Assembly (NCBI GenBank): GCA_945643635.1
Contig: CALZFC010000252.1
Location: 911,001-975,000, forward strand
DNA length: 64,000 bases
Direction: 5' to 3'
Source of the DNA: Allodiplogaster sudhausi
Taxonomy: Eukaryota; Nematoda; Chromadorea; Rhabditida; Diplogasteridae
Shown here: positions 56,186 through 64,000 of the stretch, piece by piece
How the letters are laid out: every line of letters begins with the position of its first letter
Numbering within the stretch: position 1 is the stretch's first letter
Notes under the pieces: model-generated
Seen by the model: only the letters and a program-made list of their open reading frames with translations
Databases searched by the model: none
What the model was told of the DNA's origin: nothing
Made by a program: the position numbers and the translations under genes

Positions 56186-56451
56186 AGGTTAGGGCTTCTG
56201 CCTCTCCCTCTCTCCCCCTTATTTTATTTTTATTAACTATTGCATGGTGCTTGCCGCATCTCCACGGTTTCCTTATCATAATTTTTTTCATTTCCTTGTC
56301 AGAGTATTCTTATTTACTACAATTTTGCTTTCTTTCTTCATTGAAAAATCTTTTCAGGGTGACAGACTTGCGCCGCAAAAGGCATGCTGCATGACGCCCT
56401 CGTTCTCTAAAGGCACTGCCAGCAGAGTCACGCCCTCACAAGTCTATGGTA

Positions 56452-56520
56452 CGGTATCCGGGTTATAGTATCGGGGTTAAGGTATTTGGTTACGGTATCG
56501 GGGTAGCGGTATTGGGTTAC
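56452..56520. repeat. GGTTACGGTATCGGG-type minisatellite
   Basis: About four to five G-rich 14-16-base units (GGTATCCGGGTTATAGTATC..., GGTTACGGTATCGGGGTAGC). Short, unit length irregular. Confidence 0.75.
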
Positions 56521-57124
56521 TTACTAAGATTGAATGAATAATGTAGAATGTAACTGTCGATGCATTTAAATTGTCCCTATATGGGATATATAACACGACT
56601 GTCCATAGAATAGAGAGCATATTTTAATCATGTCACAGTAATCACAAAAATAGTCCACCCTCGCCCGCCCTGTCTTCCGACTACATTATGTAGTTATATT
56701 GTTGTAGCTAAGATTAGATTCTCTCCCAGTGTTATTTTTTTTTAATTTTACGTTTTTTTCAAGCTCGGAGAGTTCTTGGCGAGCAGCTCGGAAAGTGTGG
56801 CCACTCCAACCGAAACTCGTCCGAATCGACAGACTGCTTCGCAACTCTGCTAGCAGCGAGCTTCGCAGGGCCAGGCGCATTCGCGAAAGGACGGAATAGA
56901 TCATGTGATCGGGATCGGTCGAGTCATATAGTTCTTTTAGCCTTGTAAAATTTTTACTAATACTCTCTCATACACCATTCGTAAGTTTTTCGGTTAATCT
57001 ACGACATATTTGATGCATTTTCAGTTGCTTATTTTTCTTATTCCTGTAAATTTAATTTAGTTTTCGATGTATACTTTTTTGACAATATTTTTCATTCCAG
57101 CTCATTAAAAAGTAGCATCTGGGT

Positions 57125-57590
57125 TTTCCCCAAAATCATTTTGAGCTATTTTATACGCTTCTTTTTTTGCCCAAAAAAGTTTAGCAATTTGTACACGTGT
57201 TTTTGAGCACAAACATTTTGAGCAGTTTTATACGCGTCCTTTTTTACCCAAAAATTTTGAGCACTTTTGTACACGTGGTTTTGTGCACACAAATTTTGAG
57301 CACCTTTGTACGCCTACTTTTTTGCTCAAAAATACTGGGCACTTTTGTACGCGTACTTTTTAGCTCAAAAATACTGGGCACTTTTGTACGCGTCCTTTTT
57401 GCTCAAAAACTCGTAGCACTTTTGTACATGTACTTTCGTGCTCATATTTTCTGCACATTTTTGTACGCGTATATTTTTGCCTAGTTTTATGGTCTGTTTT
57501 TGAGCTCTTTTATACACGTACTTTTGTGCTCATATTTCGCTAGAATTTCTGCATACTTTTATACGCGTATAAAGTTGATCAAAAAAACTG
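57125..57590. repeat. 39-bp satellite, right arm
   Basis: Inverted relative to 51950-52345: units read GAGCACTTTTGTACGCGTAC and TTTTTTGCTCAAAAATA, with more divergence between units than in the left arm. Confidence 0.9.
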
Positions 57591-57918
57591 CAATTTAATA
57601 CATGTATATTTTTGCAGACGCTGCAAAAATCCCACAAAACACGTCAAAACTCAAAAAACGCGGATTTTTTAGTTGGCACCGTCATATATGGACTTGGAAG
57701 ACACACATCATACATACATATGTATGTATGTACATACATAATTGTAAACGAGAAACATTAACAGCGAGAAATGCTTTGTGTGGTACCCGTTTAATCTTTT
57801 TGTTCCCGCTCAGCCATGAATCTAGCCAAGTTGTGCAGTGTTTCGAGAGAACGGAATGAGAATGTCACCTCTTGACTCCCACTCCCTTCTCAATCTCCTT
57901 TTCACGAGCTGCCCTTGA

Positions 57919-58477
57919 AAATGACCGAAGATGAAAAAGCCATCTCATGCTCTGTCAAAATCTGCCTCTCCTTGTTATTTGTTTCATTTGTTCGCGTCAT
58001 CACCTTGTCGAGAAAATTGAAGAATTAGAGCTAAAAGGTAGGAAAGAAGTGGCCTCCGAATGCGATCTTCTCATCTCGTCTGCCTCTTCTTCCTGGTCTT
58101 CGTTGTTCTTGTTTCTGCTCTTCCAGCGTCAGTCTTCTTCTCTCTGAGATAAGATCGCATCTTTCATTTGCTTCAGAGGAAGAGGAAATGGAAAGAATGA
58201 CAACGGAGGGGGTGGAGGAGAAGGAAGAGGAAAAGGAGGAGCTGGCAGAAAGAAGAAGCACGATCAGTCAGTCACTTCCTTACTTCTTCTTTAGTCTTAT
58301 AAATCAGAATATTTGAAGTGCCCACGCATTCGCGAATCTGAAGAAGCTTGGAAGGGGCCAAATTGGGAAGATGAGCAAGGAGGAGTGGACTGCCAATGCG
58401 GATCTCTTTTGCGAGATGTTCAGCAAGAACAAGCTCTGCAGGTTACTCTCCACTCATTTGTTCATTTTGGCGTTCTG

Positions 58478-58530
<53 letters not shown>

Positions 58531-59030
58531 ATCTCTTTGTCATCCAACTCTCTTTTCTCACTCTCTCTTTTTCTCTCTGCCCCTTTACTTTCTTCAGGAG
58601 TGGTCGTCGTCTGAGCGACGATGAGATGGGCGAAGTATCCAAAGCCATCGAGAAAAGACAGAAACGCAGAATAGTTCCCAAGTTTGATTTTATTTCCACA
58701 ATTACAACTACTGGCTGAAGTGAAAGAAGAATTGAAGATTGATTCGGAAGGATTGGCTGGCTGATGTTCCGAGTGTGCTGAGGGAGAAAATCAGAGGGCA
58801 GAAAAGAAGCAAGTTTGGAGAAGCAGACGAAGACGCCAAGGAACAGTTCAAGGTTTTCATCGTCTCATCCAATTTCTCTTCCTTCCTCTTTATTCCAGAG
58901 AACCTGCCGCGGTGGAAAGATCAAATGCAATGAACAGCCGGAAGAGGCCGTTAAAAGACGACACCAACTCAAAGATTATGTCAGACTTTTTCTATTCCAC
59001 CACGCTTCATTCCTAGCTTCATGATGTCTC
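57919..59030 (+). CDS. Acidic, highly charged protein, unknown family
   Basis: Exon-like segments in order: about 57919-57952 (MTEDEKAISCS), 58015-58037 (KIEELELK), 58175-58266 (EEEEMERMTTEGVEEKEEEK), 58320-58441 (FANLKKLGRGQIGKMSKEEW, TANADLFCEMFSKNKLCR), 58599-58680 (SGRRLSDDEMGEVSKAIEKR), 58737-58851 (LADVPSVLREKIRGQ) and 58900-59020 (TCRGGKIKCNEQPEEAVKRR). Alternating acidic and basic helices suggest a coiled-coil or nuclear protein. No domain is recognised. The intron at 58480-58580 is a CT tract. The 3' limit is unclear: the exon at 59204 could belong here or to the downstream protease. Confidence 0.5.
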
Positions 59031-59203
59031 AAAGAACTACCCCTGGCATAGAGTTGTAATGTGTCCTACAAGGCAGGAAACTAAAACCGAAAAATGTAAG
59101 ATCAAGTCAAAGATCACTTTAATCTATAGCAGAGTGTTGGTGTTCTTATAGGGGGGATGGGGTAATAATAGAGAAAATACGGTATATTTTTCCTCCTTCA
59201 GAT

Positions 59204-62200
59204 GTTGAAAGTAGAAAAGGAGAAATCGGATGTTGGAACGGACGAAGACGCAGAAGATAACGTTGAGATTCTCATGGACCGGATTCTTCGAATTAAACGA
59301 GCCTTGCTCGAAAAGGCAAACCTAACAGCAGAGGTCAGCTAATTCTGGCTTGGAGATCAAAGACAGAATCGATTGAGTTTGAGGTGGATCCGGTAGATGA
59401 CGGTATCCTGGAGAGTGACATGTTGTTGACTGAAGAGCAGGCAGACATCCTCCTTAATGACCTCGACAAGGGAGACACGGAAGGAGACGAAGACCTCTCT
59501 GAAGACGAGTCCGCTCTCTCAGCATACAACTTCTTACTAAAAAAAAAAGATCCCTATCGAGATTATCTTGAATATTTTTAAAAGATAAAATACGATAGTA
59601 ATTATTCCACTTAGAGTCGAAGAAGGCGAGCCTGGCCAGCCCTCCTTTCCTTCGAGACTGAAAAGGTACAAGGAAAGGAATTAAGAGAGCCTCTCTGTAA
59701 GGATCAAGCAGCGCTCAATGGGCGCCTGCCCCGGGGGAAAGTGTTGGATTTTGGTAACCAAAATTTTATGAGGAGTACCCACTTGCATTGTAAAAGAAAT
59801 AATGGGGTCAAATTTGTTATAAAATTTTTTTTCTTCCCAGTGCATGCAATAGTATGGCAAAACTTTAAGTGTTCATAACTTCCTTAAAACTTAATATTTT
59901 TCAGTTTTATTTTTTTTTTTATTTGTCATTGGAAAGCACACAAAAAGATGTATGATGTGTTTTTTGAAAATTTCAGCTTTTACCAGTTTTAGGCATTTTT
60001 CTATTTCAGAAATTGGTTTTTTGGACATTTCAACTATTTTACGGCCCGCGCCGGGGCCAATTAAAAGTTGATAAGAAAGAGGAGAAAAAACTACACAAGA
60101 TATGTTCTTACGAAGAAAATCGAAGGATATACATTTTGCGAAATTTTGACTTGAACCTGGTGCACTCGCGTTTTTGCTCGTTGGGATGAAACTGTATAAT
60201 TATTTTCAAAGCTTTGTTTTTGGGATAATATCGATGTCGATATATTCGCCATTAAATTCTCTACCAGAAAAGTTATCTATCACCGATATACGTATTACCT
60301 TGGGACTCAGAGAATGCAATTATATGTTTTTCGAAAAAAAATAATTCAATGATAACTAATGAAACCCTCATTTTTAGTCCACAGAGGTAGCCAGCCGGAG
60401 CAGTTCTCCATATCATAAGATAGAGCGAAGAATTCTGCATAACATATTCCCTTTTTGTGGAATTTGAAGGATATACATTTCCTTTTTTCTGTCAATATAG
60501 AAGTCTTTCCACGTCATGCAAACTACCCATGATATCGAAAGCGCATTCAGCGATCCATAACTTTGATCAATCTTAATATCAGAAAATCATAGGTATATCA
60601 TCTAAGAGCTCTCACAGAGATCTTCAAATGCTACATACTACTTTTATTGAAATATTTATATTTCTATGGAAAATTTCGTTCTGTACTTTTAGAAGGCACA
60701 AAAAAACTATTTTACAAACATTTCCGCATTTCAAAACATACATCATAAGAAAGAGAGTGAAATTTTCTACAAGGTAAACCCCTTTCAATAAACTTTCAAG
60801 TCTATATTGTTCTGTTATGAGTTATAAGAATAGGGCATCAGCTTAGCACAATTCTTCAACGTAAAAAAAATATTGGAATATTCTAATTCGAATAACCTAA
60901 ACACTGAAATTCTCGGGCTAAAGGATAGCGACGATACTTTACCTATTCTTATGACTTATAACAGAACAATATAGACTTGAAAGTTTATTGAAAGGGGTTC
61001 ACCTTGTGGAAAATTTCACGCTCTTTCTTATGATGTATGTTTTGAAATGCGGAAATGTTTGTAAAATAGTTTTTTAAGCCTTCTAAAAGTACAGAACGAA
61101 ATTTTCCATAGAAATATAAATATTTCAATAAAAGTATGTATGTAGCATTTGAAGATCTCTGTGAGAGCTCTTAGATGATATACCTATGATTTTCTGATAT
61201 TAAGATTGAGCAAAGTTATGGATCGCTGAATGCACTTTCGATATCATGGGTCGTTTGCATGACGTGGAAAGACTTCTATATTGACAGAAAAAAGGAAATG
61301 TATATCCTTCAAATTCCACAAAAAGGGAATATGTTATGCAGAATTCTTCGCTCTATCTTATGATATGGAGAACTGCTCCGGCTGGCTACCTCTGTGGACT
61401 AAAAATGAGGGTTTCATTAGTTATCATTGAATTATTTTTTTTTTCGAAAAACATATAATTGCATTCTCTGAGTCCCAAGGTAATACGTATATCGGTGATA
61501 GATAACTTTTCTGGTAGAGAATTTAATGGCGAATATATCGACATCGATATTATCCCAAAAACAAAGCTTTGAAAATAATTATACAGTTTCATCCCAACGA
61601 GCAAAAACGCGAGTGCACCAGGTTCAAGTCAAAATTTCGCAAAATGTATATCCTTCGATTTTCTTCGTAAGAACATATCTTGTGTAGTTTTTTCTCCTCT
61701 TTCTTATCAACTTTTAATTGGCCCCGGCGCGGGCCGTAAAATAGTTGAAATGTCCAAAAAACCAATTTCTGAAATAGGAAAATGCCTAAAACTGGTAAAA
61801 ACTGAAATTTTCAAAAAACACATCATACATCTTTTTGTGTGCTTTCCAATGACAAATAAAACAAAAAAAAGAAAACTGAAAAATATTAAGTTTTAAGGAA
61901 GTTATGAACACTCAAAGTTTTGCCATACTATTGCATGCACTGGGAAGAAAAAAAATTTCATTACAAATTTGACCCCATTATTTCTTTTACAATGCAAGTG
62001 GGTACTCCTCATAAAATTTTGGTTACCAAAATCCAACACTTTCCCCCGGGGCAGGGCCACCTCGGCCTTATGGAGAGGCTCTCTTAAAGCGTGTGAATGA
62101 AAGTAGAGACTGCAGATCTTCCATCTTCATGGAGGCGCACTTTGCTCAGAAATGGGACATTTCCAAGCCGATTCCCTACGTCATTGACAGCTCACTCGGT

Positions 62201-62838
62201 CTGCTTCTTCTTTCTAAACAGTTCTTATTCTCCTTTCAATCGCAGCTCCGTGGGATGTCACGGATGTCCGCGATGCTCTGGCTGAGATTGAAAGGAATTC
62301 TTGTATTCGATTCCAATTGATGACAGTCGCTCCTTCTTCTTATCATATTCGATATGTCAAGATAGACAATCCCACTTTGTTAGTTTCTTCGGGAGAAATA
62401 CTAATAATTATCTCAAATCAAAAAAGTTAAACCAAATCCATTTTCTGATTTCGCTATCCTTTTCGAAGCATTGAAGAAGAATGATTGTTATTTCAAAGAA
62501 GCATTTAGGAGGAAAACTTTTTCCATTGGTCATACATGAGTGTTAGTTGGAGAGAGATTTCAGTTGTGGCCTGTCGAGCATTGGGAGGATCAGTCCAGTC
62601 AACATTGTCTATCTCAGTTTCCAGTGCGGAAAGGTTACTCCATCCACGATCTGTTCTTTCTCATCTTTCCTTTCAAGGCGAAGGGAGTCGCCATTCACGA
62701 GACCATGCACGCCCTCGGGGTCGCCCACCAGCATCTTCGCATGGATAGGGACAATCATATCAAGGTCTCTCGCGCGGGCAGTCTCTCTCTATCGCACTCT
62801 CTCTCTCTCTCGCTCTCTCTCTCTCTATCTCGAAATCG

Positions 62839-62885
<47 letters not shown>

Positions 62886-63627
62886 GCCCCTTGCAGGTGG
62901 ACTGGAGCAACATCAACCCGCAGTATTATGACCAGTTCAAAGTCTCCGATGCAACAATATTCACATCGTAAGAGTAAAATGAAGAGTGACTTGGAATACA
63001 GGGAAATCAACGAAGAATTCTGTTTTGAGATACGGAATAGGCTATGCCTACGACAGTATCATGCATTACAACGCATACACCAGCGCCATCGACATCCGCA
63101 AGCCAACCATGATTCCTCTAGTAAGTACTTCTTTTAGTCAATACAACACTTTGTCTGTACCAATCGTCTCTCTCTCACTCTCTTTCTCTCTCGCCTTCTC
63201 TTTCTCTCTTCTTTCTCTCTCTCTCTCTCTCCCTTTCTCTTTCTCCTTCTCTTTCTCTCTTCTTCTTCTCTTTCTCTTTCTCTCTCTCTTCTTCTCTCCA
63301 TCTCCCTCTCTTTCTCTATTTTATAGGTAAACAGTGCGACCAACCTCGCACTCCTCGGGCAGCGTGACCGAATGACTGCGCAAGATATTCTCCTTCTAAA
63401 GAAGATGTATTGCAAGCCGAGTAAGACACGTTACTCTCTCTCTCACCCTCTCTCTCTCTCTTACTCTTCTCTCTCTCTAGAATCAGCTGATCTTTCTCTC
63501 TTTGGCAGGTTCTTGCGTGGACTCTAACGTGTACTGTGGAGCGTGGGCCCTGCAAGGCACGTGCACTCTGGCGGGCAACAGCCAGTGGATGAGTGCGAAC
63601 TGCCGCAAGAGCTGCAATCTCTGCTAA
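59204..63627 (+). CDS. Astacin metalloprotease with ShK domain
   Basis: A secreted zinc endopeptidase of the astacin (M12A) family. Propeptide exons 59204-59333 (VEILMDRILRIKRALLEKAN) and about 59356-59570 (DDGILESDMLLTEEQADILL). The LESDM/TEEQ segment corresponds to the propeptide switch region (FEGD). A 2.4-kb transposon then lies in the intron. Catalytic exons: about 62118-62199 (KWDISKPIPYVIDSSL), 62247-62378 (APWDVTDVRDALAEIERNSC), about 62563-62630 (LSSIGRISPVNIVYLSFQCG), 62681-62763 (zinc motif HETMHALGVAHQ), 62898-62968 (WSNINPQYYDQFKVSD), 63031-63119 (Met-turn YDSIMHYNAYTS) and 63328-63420. The last exon, 63510-63627, encodes the ShK module, CVDSNVYC...TANCRKSC-type with six cysteines. 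The usual Glu after the third His is Gln. The end of the second propeptide exon runs into a stop, so one exon is missing or a base is wrong. Confidence 0.85.
59681..62087. mobile_element. 2.4-kb near-perfect palindrome flanked by TTAA
   Basis: TTAA at 59681-59684 and 62084-62087 flank GAGAGCCTCTC...GAGAGGCTCTC ends. The whole left half (to about 60850) is repeated in reverse complement in the right half (from about 60950), so each arm is more than 1.1 kb and the loop about 100 bases. The outermost 45 bases differ inside the ends (GTAAGGATCAAGCAGCGCTC at the left against a CACCTCGGCCTTAT stretch at the right). No transposase frame is seen. TTAA flanks suggest piggyBac-type mobilisation, but the terminal bases are not the classical CCC. 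Confidence 0.88.
62785..62885. repeat. (CT)n intronic tract in the astacin gene
   Basis: CT repeat between the zinc-motif exon and the next exon, reaching the GCAG acceptor. A second CT/TTCT tract fills 63160-63325 before the following exon. Confidence 0.88.
63510..63627 (+). other. ShK (SXC) module of the astacin
   Basis: Six cysteines over about 38 residues: SCVDSNVYCGAW, GTCTL, and the end MSANCRKSCNLC then TAA. The C-x3-C-x2-C close is the hallmark of ShK/SXC modules, common at the C-terminus of nematode astacins. Confidence 0.85.
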
Positions 63628-64000
63628 TCCTTAATTTTTTCTCCATTGCTCACTCCTTCAGCACACACTCACTCTCTCCCTCTCTCTCTCTCTCACTCAC
63701 TCTCCCTCTCTCTCTCACTCACTCTCCCTGTCTCTCTCTTTCACTCTCCCTCTCTCTCTCACTCACTCTCCCTCTCTCTCTCACTCACTCTCCCTCTCTC
63801 TCTCACTTACTCTCTCTCTCACTCTCTTCTCTCTTTGTGCAGCATTTTCTTTACTTTGTTCTCTACTATTGTTCAGATTTTTTCTTCCAATTTTGGTTTT
63901 TTATCCATCTGTCAGATGAAAAGTAATATTTAAATGAAGCATTTGGTCCTTTCTGGACCGAGGGTTGTACAAACAAAAGAATGTGAGGGAGCTTCATTGG
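63628..64000. repeat. 3' flank with CT/CACTCA repeats
   Basis: After the astacin stop, 63665-63835 is a tandem CTCACTCACTCTCCCTCTCT-type tract, then AT-rich sequence to the window end. No further gene is visible. Confidence 0.8.

Larger units (their letters stand above)
51826..57690. mobile_element. 5.9-kb segment with long inverted arms
   Basis: The left arm (51826 to about 52700) and the right arm (about 56740-57690) are reverse complements. Both begin CATATATGACG(C/G)TGCCAACT, then carry GACGTGTTTTGTGGGATTTT, the 39-base satellite, and a shared GC-rich stretch (GATCACATGATCTA, CTCGCTGCT). No clear target duplication is seen and no transposase is recognised. Subterminal satellites inside inverted ends resemble FB/Foldback-type elements. 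Two separate inverted insertions around older DNA are also possible. It contains a KH-domain pseudogene and unassigned exon-like pieces. Confidence 0.7.

Overview
The window is animal nuclear DNA. Genes are split into many short exons and the smallest introns that I could phase are 44-57 nt. Homopurine/homopyrimidine (CT/GA) microsatellites fill many of the introns. Compact introns, a hemicentin, and an astacin protease ending in a ShK module suggest a small-genome invertebrate, most likely nematode-like. I cannot fix the species.

Layout: 1-9.4 kb is repeat-rich, with minus-strand cysteine-rich exons resembling an ADAM10/17-type protease. 9.4-32.25 kb (+) is the 3' part of a hemicentin: about 21 Ig domains, a G2F/nidogen-like barrel, about five EGF modules and a fibulin-type C-terminus ending in YPF. 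Two of its introns hold antisense genes for small secreted proteins (11.8-12.2 kb and 22.0-22.6 kb). Both resolve exactly into three in-frame exons. Other hemicentin introns hold foldback, MITE-like and LTR-like insertions. 33.0-40.7 kb is a compact cluster: a SAM methyltransferase (+), mitochondrial-type methionyl-tRNA synthetase (+), branched-chain aminotransferase (-) and JTB (+). 43.5-48.5 kb (+) is a p21-activated kinase with a transposon half-copy in an intron. 49.3-51.7 kb has a divergent pair: a four-helix membrane protein (-) and a secreted cysteine-rich protein (+). 51.8-57.7 kb is bounded by inverted arms with 39-bp satellites and contains a broken hnRNP K-like KH sequence and orphan exons. 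57.9-59.0 kb holds an acidic, charged gene. 59.2-63.6 kb (+) is an astacin whose propeptide and catalytic exons are separated by a 2.4-kb palindromic TTAA-flanked element.

How they relate: hemicentin, the astacin, the ADAM-like exons and the small secreted proteins point to extracellular matrix and secretion. The 33-41 kb cluster is housekeeping. Three single-base frame breaks in the aminotransferase and the synthetase all look like a lost base in a short homopolymer, so base-level errors in the assembly are likely. Isolated frame breaks elsewhere should be read with that in mind. Exon borders were set by eye from reading frame, GT/AG and domain match.
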